Shown: positions 15,905 to 23,753, counted from the stretch's first letter. The stretch is 30,978 nucleotides of DNA from DASZYT01 sp035545275 (GCA_035545275.1 DASZYT010000020.1:1-30978); one strand, 5' to 3'. Notes: generated from the sequence alone by a model not told the origin. Numbers and translations are program-made.

Positions 15905-17404
15905 TTACGATTCTAGCAGCTCGCCGCCACCAAAGATATTGCTTATGGCTGAAAAGTTATTAGAGGTAGGCTTCTTTGGCTCGGCAGCAGCGGTAAGTGG
16001 TGTCGGTGAGCTCGCTTTGTCATGCAAACAGCGTAGTTGTACATGTTGATGAGTGAGTTCGTAAATAATGTCGGTTAGTATCTTACTATTTTTAGCGTCG
16101 GCAATACGTTTTTGGTGAAACCCAAATGCAAATGTCAGCTCGACAATATTGGGTTCCGGAAAAGCGACCTGAGCATTGCGGACAATACCATACACGGTGT
16201 TGTACTGCTTCTTTAATGAATCGATTACCTGGGGCCACAGTGCCGCGTCAAGGACGGTACCGGCACCTTTGGCGACAGCTGGAGCGGGCGTGACAGTAGC
16301 CGCAGCACTAGCCTTTTCCCTCTTGGTCGGAGCTTTAGGTGGCGTAGGCATGGGCTCAGGCTTTTCAGGTTCCTGCGTGGTTGGTGATGGCACAGGCGGC
16401 TCTGGGCTTGTGGGCGGTGTCGGTGTGCTTTCTGAAGCGGGTGTGGCAACAGATTGCAATAGAACTAGCTCAAGCAAACGATCGGGTTGATTGGACGCGG
16501 GTACCTCAAGCAGCTGCGCCAGCAGTTGTAGCGTAGCGTGGCGAGGCAGGCGGGGCTGTGAGGCCAACATGTCGGCCCGTAAAGCCTCGCTCAGTTGCTT
16601 CGCAATAAGGGTGGCCTGGAAACCGCTCGCGTATAGACTGCTAATCTCACCCATAAGCTGCGCTATGTCCACCGGTGGCTTGGCAAGCGTATTTATGAGC
16701 GTATCAACAGCAGTGCGTGGCGGTATGCCGAGTAGCGTTTCGACATCAGTGAGCTCGACACTGCCCTTCTGATTGCCGGCCTGGTCAAGCAGGCTGATGC
16801 TGTCACGGAAACTGCCCTCGCCATGCTCAGCAATAAGCGCCAGAGCCTCATCTGACACTTGGATACCTTCCTCTTTGGCGATGGTACGCAAATGGTCAAT
16901 AATTTTCTGTCGGTCAATAGGCCTGAACGTAAAGCGCTGCGTGCGGCTGACGATGGTTTCCGGTAATTTGTGTGCCTCTGTGGTGGCTAAAATGAATACC
17001 ACGTGCGCCGGCGGCTCCTCGAGCGTCTTCAAGAGCGCGTTGAAGGCCTCCTTGGTTAGCATGTGCACCTCGTCGATGATGTACACCTTGTACTTGGCGC
17101 TGGTGGGTGCAATGTGCACCTTATCGCGTAAGTCGCGTATTTCGTCAATGCGGCGGTTGCTGGCGGCATCTATCTCGATAATATCAAAGTGCACGCTATC
17201 GTCAGTGTACGGAAGTTGGTTGATTTCATGCGCCAGAATGCGTGCAATAGATGTCTTGCCGACGCCGCGCGGACCGACGAATAAGTAGGCGTGACTAATA
17301 CGGCCGCTCTTGAGAGCGTGACCAAGCGTAGTGGTGATGTGCTCTTGGCCTACCACGTCGGCGAGTTTTTTCGGCCGGTGTTTACGGTATAATGCCTGCC
17401 CCAT
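15905..17404 (-). CDS. dnaX: DNA polymerase III subunit gamma/tau (zinc-free form)
   Basis: The 499-aa clamp-loader ATPase has Walker A GPRGVGKTS (44-52), Walker B YIIDEVHML (108-116), sensor 1 TTEAHK (141-146), the arginine-finger region SRTQRF (153-158) and domain III to about 330. A Pro/Thr-rich linker (about 335-380) leads to a C-terminal tau-like domain (about 390-470). The four-Cys zinc module that normally follows Walker A is missing. There LAHEINQLPYTDDSVHFDIIEIDAAS (57-82) runs straight into the next strand. I saw no obvious slippery heptamer for a gamma frameshift. The -10 box is eight bases from the ATG. Confidence 0.95.
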   Translation of the reverse strand: MGQALYRKHRPKKLADVVGQEHITTTLGHALKSGRISHAYLFVGPRGVGKTSIARILAHEINQLPYTDDSVHFDIIEIDAASNRRIDEIRDLRDKVHIAPTSAKYKVYIIDEVHMLTKEAFNALLKTLEEPPAHVVFILATTEAHKLPETIVSRTQRFTFRPIDRQKIIDHLRTIAKEEGIQVSDEALALIAEHGEGSFRDSISLLDQAGNQKGSVELTDVETLLGIPPRTAVDTLINTLAKPPVDIAQLMGEISSLYASGFQATLIAKQLSEALRADMLASQPRLPRHATLQLLAQLLEVPASNQPDRLLELVLLQSVATPASESTPTPPTSPEPPVPSPTTQEPEKPEPMPTPPKAPTKREKASAAATVTPAPAVAKGAGTVLDAALWPQVIDSLKKQYNTVYGIVRNAQVAFPEPNIVELTFAFGFHQKRIADAKNSKILTDIIYELTHQHVQLRCLHDKASSPTPLTAAAEPKKPTSNNFSAISNIFGGGELLES

Positions 17405-17412
17405 TGCATACC

Positions 17413-17418
17413 ATTATA
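17413..17418 (-). promoter_or_regulatory. -10 box of dnaX (leaderless type)
   Basis: A perfect TATAAT on the - strand is followed by GGTATGCA and the ATG at 17404. The eight-base gap places the predicted transcription start on the start codon. No Shine-Dalgarno site or clear -35 box is seen. Confidence 0.6.
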
Positions 17419-17467
17419 CGCGCAAAATATGGGTCGATATGTTGTGATTTAGGAGGTCTTACGAGAT

Positions 17468-17980
17468 TTATAAGGCGGCTTCGAGAGCGGCCCACTCGGC
17501 AGCCTTGTCGTCTTCGGGCAGGTTGACACTTACCTGATCGCCGGGTTTTGCCTTGAAATACGTAACGCTGGCTAGCAACACACGGAAATCTTTGCCACCC
17601 ACTTCTACGAAGTAGTGTCCATTTTCGAGTTTCAGGGTGCCAACTACTTGTTTGCGGGGAATAGGACCGATTTGCTTGTATAAAAATGAGCCGTCTTCGG
17701 CGATGGTAAGCTTCAGAATGTCGCCCTGGACAAGCTTAGATTTGCTGGCGTAGTTGGCTGGTACCGGATAGGTTTTGCCGTCAGAGCCGACCATGTTTTG
17801 GCCGTCAAACACACCTTCGATAACCTTACCGAGAGCCTGCTGGTCATGCGCCGGAGCAGTAACACGCTCGTCGTCGCCCACCAGGCTAATCAATAGCTCA
17901 TTAGCTGCGGCCAAGTTGGTCTCAGCTTCCTGTATAAGGCTCCGGAGTCGTTTAATCTGTTTGTCTGGTACGTCTGCCAT
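17468..17980 (-). CDS. Conserved-looking soluble protein, coiled-coil plus beta domain, unknown function
   Basis: I do not recognise the family of this 170-aa protein. Residues about 5-38 form a probable coiled coil (QIKRLRSLIQEAETNLAAANELL). The rest is two beta-rich segments with Gly turns: EGVFDGQNMVGSDGKTYPVP (about 54-73) with the Val/Leu strands after it, and VVGTLKLENGHYFVEVGGKDFRVL (about 113-136). The second ends in a KPGDQVSVNLP stretch like a small OB- or SH3-like barrel. There is no signal or membrane segment. It lies between rplL (upstream on this strand, after a terminator) and dnaX. A nucleic-acid-binding role is possible from the domain style and neighbours, but this is speculation. 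AGGG before the ATG is a weak Shine-Dalgarno site. Confidence 0.7.
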   Translation of the reverse strand: MADVPDKQIKRLRSLIQEAETNLAAANELLISLVGDDERVTAPAHDQQALGKVIEGVFDGQNMVGSDGKTYPVPANYASKSKLVQGDILKLTIAEDGSFLYKQIGPIPRKQVVGTLKLENGHYFVEVGGKDFRVLLASVTYFKAKPGDQVSVNLPEDDKAAEWAALEAAL

Positions 17981-18095
17981 GTTTTTCCCTGTTTTCCCTG
18001 TCTCTCAAGTCAAGTGTTTGTCTAGGTACACTTACACCTAAACGTACCATGATTGATAAGTCAAGTCAAAGTTTTTGTAAATCTGTGGATAAATA

Positions 18096-18126
18096 AAAGA
18101 CCCGCTCCGCTTGGGAGCAGGTCTTT
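18096..18126 (-). terminator. Terminator of rplJ-rplL
   Basis: AAAGACC at 18096-18102 pairs with GGTCTTT at 18120-18126, and GCTCC with GGAGC inside, around a short loop. On the - strand the stem runs into TTTTATTTAT. It begins 22 bases after the rplL stop and separates the ribosomal operon from the next gene. Confidence 0.85.
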
Positions 18127-18148
18127 CGGATGTCAAACCTGCACTAAT

Positions 18149-18526
18149 TTAGGCAAGTTCGACAGTGGCGCCAGCATCTTCAAGAGTTTTCTTGGCGGCT
18201 TCAGCGTCTTCTTTCTTAGCCTTCTCAAGCACAGGCTTTGGGGCACCGTCTACGATAGCCTTGGCTTCACCAAGACCGAGGCCGGTAACATCCTTGACGG
18301 CCTTGATGACGGCTACCTTTTGGGCGCCAGCGTCCTTTAGGACAACGTCGTACTCAGACTTTTCTTCAGCAGCCGGAGCAGCGTCGCCCGCGGCAGGACC
18401 GGCCACAGCCACAGCTGCAGCGGCTGGCTCAATGCCGTACTCTTCTTTAAGAACGTTCTTCAGTTCGTTGACTTCAAGAACGGTCAGTTTGGTCAGTTCT
18501 TCTGCTAATTTCTTAACATCAGCCAT
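18149..18526 (-). CDS. rplL: 50S ribosomal protein L7/L12
   Basis: The 125-aa stalk protein recruits translation factors to the ribosome. The N-terminal dimerisation helix pair (VKKLAEELTKLTVLEVNELKNVLKEEYG) is followed by an Ala-rich hinge (about 33-55). The C-terminal domain contains KSEYDVVLKDAGAQKVAVIKAVKDVTGLGLGEAKAIVDGAP, the family signature, ending GATVELA. It sits 25 bases downstream of rplJ with AAGGAG before the ATG, in the normal rplJ-rplL order. rpoB does not follow it here, unlike in many bacteria. Confidence 0.98.
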   Translation of the reverse strand: MADVKKLAEELTKLTVLEVNELKNVLKEEYGIEPAAAAVAVAGPAAGDAAPAAEEKSEYDVVLKDAGAQKVAVIKAVKDVTGLGLGEAKAIVDGAPKPVLEKAKKEDAEAAKKTLEDAGATVELA

Positions 18527-18551
18527 TATAATTCTCCTTATTCTTAATAAT

Positions 18552-19076
18552 TTATGCGGTAGCTTTGGCTTCTATGCCATCAAGCAGCGCGTGCAGATTG
18601 CCGGAAAGCGCATTGGTAACGTCGTGGACCGGCGAAAGCAGCTGGGCCACAGCCTCAGCGATAAGCTGGTTCTTGCCAGGCAAGCTAGCCAGAGCCTTGA
18701 CGTCGTCTGCGCCCAGGAACGTGCCTTCAGGGCTGATAGCGCCAACGAACTCGATAGATGGGTTGGCTTTGGCAAAGGTGTTGAGCACCTGTGCGGCTGC
18801 CACTTCATCTTCGCCGTTAAACGCATACAGCAGCATGCCTTCGAGCGCAGCGGTGTTAACGTCCTTCAGGCTGTCAGTGTCTTTCACGGCCTGGATAACC
18901 AGACGGTTTTTGACGACTTTTACCTTAGTGCCGTTTTCGTGGGCGTCGCGGCGCAGTTGCTGCATCGCTTTTACTGTCGTGCCTTCATACTTGGCGACGA
19001 CAGTCATTTTGGAAGTGCTCAACAGGTCTTTGACCTCATTGATGACTTCAGTTTTCTTGTCTTTGGTTAAGGCCAT
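18552..19076 (-). CDS. rplJ: 50S ribosomal protein L10
   Basis: The 174-aa base of the L7/L12 stalk starts MALTKDKKTEVINEVKDLL, has the rRNA-binding segment VVAKYEGTTVKAMQQLRRDAHENGTKVKVVKNRL, and ends in the helix that binds L7/L12. I placed the start at 19076 rather than the upstream in-frame ATG at 19148, because GGAG precedes it and the extra upstream residues would lie inside a structured leader. It is the first gene of rplJ-rplL. Confidence 0.97.
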   Translation of the reverse strand: MALTKDKKTEVINEVKDLLSTSKMTVVAKYEGTTVKAMQQLRRDAHENGTKVKVVKNRLVIQAVKDTDSLKDVNTAALEGMLLYAFNGEDEVAAAQVLNTFAKANPSIEFVGAISPEGTFLGADDVKALASLPGKNQLIAEAVAQLLSPVHDVTNALSGNLHALLDGIEAKATA

Positions 19077-19105
19077 GTAGATTTCTCCTCGTATGGCTTT
19101 AGTTT

Positions 19106-19177
19106 GTAAAGCTATCGACCGTAGAGCTTTACATAGGTTCGTTGCCAAACAAAAACGTCTCTGTTTCCAAAGACGTT
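19106..19177 (-). promoter_or_regulatory. Structured leader of rplJ-rplL (candidate L10 leader/attenuator)
   Basis: Two hairpins lie upstream of rplJ on its strand. The first (19177-19154) pairs AACGTCT with AGACGTT and runs into TTTTTGTTT, like a rho-independent terminator. The second (19132-19106) pairs GTAAAGCT with AGCTTTAC, 29 bases before the start codon. L10 commonly represses its own operon by binding the leader RNA. The first hairpin could be an attenuator for rplJL or just the terminator of the ATPase gene upstream. Competing antiterminator pairing was not established. Confidence 0.55.
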
Positions 19178-19285
19178 CAAACGCTCAAGAGAGTTTCGTT
19201 TGTACCTCGGCGACATGATTAAGGCGTTTGCCCGTCGCTGTCTCTGGCAACTTAAGGTGTATTTTAGCCCTACGACGGCCAAAAG

Positions 19286-20143
19286 TCAATCCGATTGGGG
19301 TAAACGCATGCGTTGTGCTCTGCCCTGCTCTACGGCTGCTTGAGCGGCGCGTGGTTGGCTAAAAAGCAGGCCCATATCAATGTGATACGCCATGTGAAAT
19401 GAGGGTGCTTTCAAGGCACACAAAACACGTACAGCTGCGTTGATACGAGACTTCGGCACTTCAGGGTGGCGTTCGGTGAGCACACTCGAGAGCCCCTGCA
19501 CGCTTAAAATGCCCTCAAATGGTAAACTAACGTCAAACGCCTGCCATAAGGCCTCTTGTGCATTGTCAATCGTCTCTTCATTCCACATCCAGTGGTTCTG
19601 TTGCCATTGTCTGGTGTGGCCCGTGCCAAGTACGTATGTGCTGCGACCCTCGATTACCTCAACGAGCGCGGGTACTAATTGTTCGGCTGCCCGCATGGCA
19701 TTGGTGCGAGTGCGAGACTTTCCTTTGTATGCAAAGTAGTCCACATTATCGATGATAAAGAGACCACCCGTGCTTTCTGATGCAAACTTTTCGATTCGTT
19801 CAATAGTGTTGTCGAGGTACACAAGCTTCCCGACAGCCTGATGAATTGCTATACGAAGTGTGGGTACAGAGAGCTTTTCGCACGCCGATTCGACGTCTTG
19901 AATAAAGTTACTTTTACCGCTACCTGGTGCTCCGGCCAAAACTACCGATTCATGTTGACCGATTGCTTCAATAATGGCGTGTCCTTCCAGGAACCTGTCA
20001 TCCAGGGCCTTGATAGCATTCTCGGTGTTAAACACTTCTGGATTATCAGGCATAAAAGCACGATAGCCGTTTCCATTGCTTCGGTCTTCAACTATCTGTC
20101 CTGTTGGTAGCTGGCTTCTCGTTATTGGCATATCAAGACTCAC
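19286..20143 (-). CDS. P-loop (AAA-like) ATPase of unknown function
   Basis: The 285-aa protein has Walker A GAPGSGKS (about 71-78) and Walker B GLFIIDNVD (about 126-134), with a basic SRTRTNAMRAAEQLVPALVEVI segment behind it. GTGHTRQW (about 173-180) sits where a sensor residue would be expected. The C-terminal third (about 215-285) is helical and could be a lid or partner-binding region. There is no membrane segment. The order of motifs resembles AAA+ or STAND-type ATPases, but no family can be named. The GTG at 20143 and the ATG at 20131 are both possible starts; neither has a good Shine-Dalgarno site. TTGACA at 20221-20216 on the - strand could be its -35 box. Confidence 0.7.
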   Translation of the reverse strand: MSLDMPITRSQLPTGQIVEDRSNGNGYRAFMPDNPEVFNTENAIKALDDRFLEGHAIIEAIGQHESVVLAGAPGSGKSNFIQDVESACEKLSVPTLRIAIHQAVGKLVYLDNTIERIEKFASESTGGLFIIDNVDYFAYKGKSRTRTNAMRAAEQLVPALVEVIEGRSTYVLGTGHTRQWQQNHWMWNEETIDNAQEALWQAFDVSLPFEGILSVQGLSSVLTERHPEVPKSRINAAVRVLCALKAPSFHMAYHIDMGLLFSQPRAAQAAVEQGRAQRMRLPQSD

Positions 20144-20238
20144 TAGGTACTTTCTCGTGCACTAACTGCATGGGGCAGTGTTATTGCAGCCTAGCTAACA
20201 CCTTAGCCGTTTTTTTGTCAAGCGCAGCGTTAGGAGGG

Positions 20239-20267
20239 TTGAAATAGTGGGCAAAAGAGTGTAAGAT
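20239..20267 (+). promoter_or_regulatory. Promoter of the 107-aa unknown gene
   Basis: TTGAAA at 20239-20244, exactly 17 bases, then TAAGAT at 20262-20267. The predicted leader is about 27 bases and contains the purine-rich AGAGAGAAG just before the ATG at 20301. Confidence 0.6.
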
Positions 20268-20300
20268 TGTTTGCTGGGTTATCCAAAGATAGAGAGAAGT

Positions 20301-20624
20301 ATGTTTGATTTACGAAGTATGGCAAGAGAAGGCGTACGCCAGCGGTACGAAGACGCAGCCGTGGCTGCTGTATGTGATGCAGCCGGAAGCGTAGGGCTTG
20401 AGCCTCCATTAACTAATGTTGAGTTATTTGCACTAAGCGGCGTCCTTGGCCGTGTTCCTCCCGATACAGATGAGGAATTTATGGTAAGAGCCGGATTGGC
20501 TGCCGTAAATTTTTATGCTGAAGAAGGCCGGCCGGTTGAACCGCGTTTACTTGAATTACAAAGAGTCCGTGCGACAGCCGGCGAGATACTCAAGCGGCAA
20601 GGTATTCGTCACCCTGACGATTAA
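20301..20624 (+). CDS. Small soluble protein of unknown function
   Basis: I do not recognise this 107-aa protein. It is acidic and mostly helical by appearance: an N-terminal amphipathic helix (MFDLRSMAREGVRQRYEDAAVAAVCDAAG), a middle part with a proline-rich turn (VPPDTDEEF), and a C-terminal helix (LELQRVRATAGEILKRQG). There are no membrane segments and one Cys. The ATG at 20301 is preferred over the TTG at 20271, which lies close behind the -10 box. It sits alone on the + strand and its stop directly abuts the convergent tmk-thyX stop. Confidence 0.65.
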   Translation: MFDLRSMAREGVRQRYEDAAVAAVCDAAGSVGLEPPLTNVELFALSGVLGRVPPDTDEEFMVRAGLAAVNFYAEEGRPVEPRLLELQRVRATAGEILKRQGIRHPDD

Positions 20625-22973
20625 CTAACTGTCTAGCTTTTTGAGCTTGAACTGGGTGTAGCGCTCGGCAGCAAGCCGGGTGAGGGCTTCATCCTCGCCC
20701 TTGTTCACAAACTTCATGGCTTCGGCCAGGATGGGGTGGACTTCGGTGAGTTTTTCGTGCATTTCTTTGACCAGTTTGCGGTAACCAGGATGCCCTTGTG
20801 GGCTGGTGCGTAGCTCATGCAGGTGAAACGCTTCGCGGGCGTTGTAGGTGATCTTCCAGCGCATCTTGTGACCGAGCAAGGTGGCGTACTGCGCCTCGAG
20901 TGTGTAGCCCGCCTTTTGCAGCTCGCTATAGAGCTCTAGGCTCACGTCAAAACATTCCTGAAATTGATCTGTTAGCCCGGCTTCTTCAACGAGCGGCGGT
21001 ACGTCGTAGCCGTAGCGAGGTGTGAGCTGTTGCCACTCCAGGTCGTCGACTATACGGTGGCGCTGCAAATCGCGGAAAATGCCGTAGTCGCACACCAGAT
21101 CCCAACTGTAGTGGGCTTTTTCGAGTGCCCTCCCTGGCCGGTGCCGGCGGTTTAGTCGTTCGCCCATATAGGTGTTCATAACGAACAGCTTTTTGTCGTA
21201 TGGCCAGCCATTTACCTCTTTTTCGATGTCTTCAAGCGGCAAATTGCTATGCTCGTAAAGCATGTCGGGCACCAGGGCTAGCTCATTCTTGGGCCAATAG
21301 TCCACGAGCGTAACAGCTTCTGAAGTTGAGGCGTGGCTTTCGGGCAGATACTTGTGGGCTACATCGGCCATGGCAGCTTTGGTGTTGGCGCGATACGCAA
21401 TCATAGCGCCGCCACGGTCGGGTTTGTCGGCGCGCTCAAAAAAGGTGGGCGCCACTTTGCGCGCTTCGTCAAGCAAAGCTTGGCCGGTCTGGTGTGCTTC
21501 CAGCATTTCATCGCTCATGAGGTGCATAATGAGGCTTTCGAGAGCCTGGCCAGAGGCAAAAATGCCCACTGTGGAGGTAGTGGCGACTGGTAAGACTGGG
21601 CGGATGGCGTCGCACGCTTGGGCCCGTGTGGCGCCCTTCCAGGCGATGTCACGCTCCGCCTGCGGCACGGTGGACTTGTCTTGAACGTAATCGGTCAGCT
21701 TGTGGACCATGTCGGAATACAGGTCAAATATACGGTCCATTTTGGCTCGGTACAACTGTTTGGCGGCTTTGTCGAGATTGGTGGGAACGTGATACCGGTA
21801 GTGACCACGGGCATCTTTTTGATCGTAGTAAATGTAGCGCGTGGATTGCTCGAGATAGGCTGCCAAACGGCCCCATTCCAGCTTCTTCGTAAGCCAGTTT
21901 GACGCATTTTCGACCACCACATGGATACCAGCGAGCTGCTGTACCGAATCGTCGCCGTAGGCGGTAATGACGCGCTGCAAGAGCTTTTCGTCTTTGCCTA
22001 TGGCGTTGGCAAACTCATCCAAGATAGTTACGCGCATATCGTCGCCGCGTCGGGACAAACGTGCCATGGCGGCAGCGATGGTGACCGGGCTAAGCTTGTC
22101 GGTAAAAGCGTAGACGTTGCCCTCAACGCTCGTAACCGCGTCTTTGAGATATTCTTTCCCGCTCTCGGTGGCTTCGGTGCGGCCGGCTTTCTTGACTACA
22201 TACGGGTTGTCGGTACTCAGTGATTTGCTCGCACCAGCGGAGGCGCTGGCAGATTCTTTCTTTGCCGGCTTTTTGCCTGCAGGCTCAGGCAGCTGCGGCT
22301 GGATTTTTTCCCACACGAGTTTACTTATCTCATCGATGCTTATGAGCTTATTGCCGCGTACGCAATCAATGCGGGTAAAGTCCTTAGGAAAGAGCTGGCA
22401 CAGGTCGTCGTACACTTCTACCGCACGGGTGAGATGGTCAAGATCGGCCTCGTGGATGTCGCGTTTTTTATCAGTGTACGTGCGTGCAGATTTTTGATCG
22501 ACCATAGCTTGCGCAACGTCGGCCGGTACCCGTAGTACCAGGTTGATATCGGGCCGCGGAATGTGCAGCATCTCAAACTCAAGATTGTCCAGCCAAATGA
22601 AGTAGCCGCGGCGCTCTTCGGGGTAGTGAAACTTGGTGCCCTGGTGTGCCATGTTTGACGCTGTAAAACGGTTAGACAGCACCACCTTGCCCTCGTCGAG
22701 GGCCTTTTGGATGGCGGGGCCGGCTTCATACCTGTCAAGTGCATAAAACAACGAACCGGTGTACGGCCCGACTTCGTCGGGCGTGCCATATTCACCATTT
22801 AGGTATTGCTTCACAAAGTAGCTAGAAGGTTGGTCGTATTGCGGGAAATCAAACGTTGCCACCTCGTGGCCAGCGGCTTCCAAACGCTCCTTGAGCTGGT
22901 TGAACTGTGTTGTCTTGCCGGACCCATCTGTGCCCTCAAGAACGATGAAATACCCTTTTCGTTGTGCGCTCAT
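20625..22973 (-). CDS. Thymidylate kinase fused to double-length flavin-dependent thymidylate synthase (TMK-ThyX)
   Basis: The 782-aa fusion appears to join two consecutive steps of dTTP synthesis. Residues 1-225 are a dTMP kinase: P-loop EGTDGSGKTT (13-22), DRYEAG (80-85), and NRFTASNMAHQG (101-112) matching the DRYxxSxxAxQ motif. A Lys/Ala/Ser-rich linker (about 229-253) follows. Residues about 265-782 are a two-repeat ThyX (methylates dUMP using folate, FAD and NADPH). The first repeat keeps LEQSTRY (374-380) but has WGR instead of RHR. The second keeps RHR (638-640) but has QQLTPRY (648-654) instead of ExSxRY. NAREAFHLHELR (711-722) is the FAD/dUMP-contact region. GGGGAG precedes the ATG. 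It lies 44 bases downstream of dcd. Confidence 0.88.
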   Translation of the reverse strand: MSAQRKGYFIVLEGTDGSGKTTQFNQLKERLEAAGHEVATFDFPQYDQPSSYFVKQYLNGEYGTPDEVGPYTGSLFYALDRYEAGPAIQKALDEGKVVLSNRFTASNMAHQGTKFHYPEERRGYFIWLDNLEFEMLHIPRPDINLVLRVPADVAQAMVDQKSARTYTDKKRDIHEADLDHLTRAVEVYDDLCQLFPKDFTRIDCVRGNKLISIDEISKLVWEKIQPQLPEPAGKKPAKKESASASAGASKSLSTDNPYVVKKAGRTEATESGKEYLKDAVTSVEGNVYAFTDKLSPVTIAAAMARLSRRGDDMRVTILDEFANAIGKDEKLLQRVITAYGDDSVQQLAGIHVVVENASNWLTKKLEWGRLAAYLEQSTRYIYYDQKDARGHYRYHVPTNLDKAAKQLYRAKMDRIFDLYSDMVHKLTDYVQDKSTVPQAERDIAWKGATRAQACDAIRPVLPVATTSTVGIFASGQALESLIMHLMSDEMLEAHQTGQALLDEARKVAPTFFERADKPDRGGAMIAYRANTKAAMADVAHKYLPESHASTSEAVTLVDYWPKNELALVPDMLYEHSNLPLEDIEKEVNGWPYDKKLFVMNTYMGERLNRRHRPGRALEKAHYSWDLVCDYGIFRDLQRHRIVDDLEWQQLTPRYGYDVPPLVEEAGLTDQFQECFDVSLELYSELQKAGYTLEAQYATLLGHKMRWKITYNAREAFHLHELRTSPQGHPGYRKLVKEMHEKLTEVHPILAEAMKFVNKGEDEALTRLAAERYTQFKLKKLDS

Positions 22974-23017
22974 TGTGCCTACTCCCCCACCCGTTACGTT
23001 AATGGACTGAGGTTCTG

Positions 23018-23719
23018 CTACACGGACAAGTCCTCTATCTTAATCGGTGCTTTGCGGGTGTCTTTGTAGGCTCGCGGAAGCATTTGCTCCGGCTTCCAAT
23101 TCTTGATGATGGTTTTAAGGTCTGAGCTCATGCCCGGCTGGTACTTACCGCTGAGCTTCTTGTACTCACCACTGACAGGACCGGTTTCATAAAACACCAG
23201 CTGGGCGATGCGTTCCCCGACCGGTAGTACCACGCTCTCGTGTTGATTCATATTGTACACCTCCAGCGTCCAGCGATTGATGTAGCCAGGATCGCCCCAG
23301 CCGGCGTCCAGGCAGACGGCCACGCCGTTACGTCCCCAGGTGCTGCGGGCCTGTAAGGTGCTGGTGCCGGGAGCTTTAATGCCTACGAATTCATGGGTGT
23401 GCGCCAAAATGCGCTCGCCTGGCCGAAGTACTATGATGCGATGCTTTGGCGGGATACCCTCAAATAGTTGGCGACCATTTTGCTTGGCCCACCTTTCGTG
23501 CACCTCGGCCTGGTACGGCCCGTCAAAATAACGGCTAACATCGCCTTTGTCAAAGGGGTTATAAAAGCCGCTGCTGCCCGTGCGCTCGGTCCGGTAAAAC
23601 CAATCGCCTAGCGTAACGTCTACACTGCTGCCGGCAACGTGCTCAGGAATGAAAGGGTGACAAACAATATGGCCGTTTTCGACGGCTTCAAAAATTTGTT
23701 TATTGCTATATACCCCCAC
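23018..23719 (-). CDS. dcd: dCTP deaminase (Dcd/Dut family)
   Basis: The 233-aa enzyme of the dCTP deaminase/dUTPase superfamily makes dUTP, and possibly dUMP if bifunctional, from dCTP. Signatures are SSVDVTLGDWFY (31-42), the nucleotide-binding ARSTWGRNGVAV (124-135), and AGWGDPGYINRWTLEVYN (139-156), with the expected catalytic Glu at 153 in TLE. It is about 40 residues longer than E. coli Dcd, with an insertion near 45-90 and a longer C-terminus. I chose the GTG at 23719, since GGAGG lies five bases before it; a GTG at 23737 is also in frame. It feeds the ThyX-TMK fusion next door, and the two are probably one operon. Confidence 0.92.
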   Translation of the reverse strand: MGVYSNKQIFEAVENGHIVCHPFIPEHVAGSSVDVTLGDWFYRTERTGSSGFYNPFDKGDVSRYFDGPYQAEVHERWAKQNGRQLFEGIPPKHRIIVLRPGERILAHTHEFVGIKAPGTSTLQARSTWGRNGVAVCLDAGWGDPGYINRWTLEVYNMNQHESVVLPVGERIAQLVFYETGPVSGEYKKLSGKYQPGMSSDLKTIIKNWKPEQMLPRAYKDTRKAPIKIEDLSV

Positions 23720-23753
23720 GGATCCCTCCAAGTTCACTCTATTCTACGTAATA

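Noticed and set aside
15905..17404. A programmed frameshift in dnaX giving the gamma form.
   Set aside because: No A-rich slippery heptamer with a following stem was seen at the linker; the Pro/Thr-rich linker looks like simple tau structure.
19077..19148. L10 start at 19148 with 24 extra residues.
   Set aside because: It would lie over a structured leader and lacks the Shine-Dalgarno site that precedes the ATG at 19076, where the usual L10 N-terminus begins.
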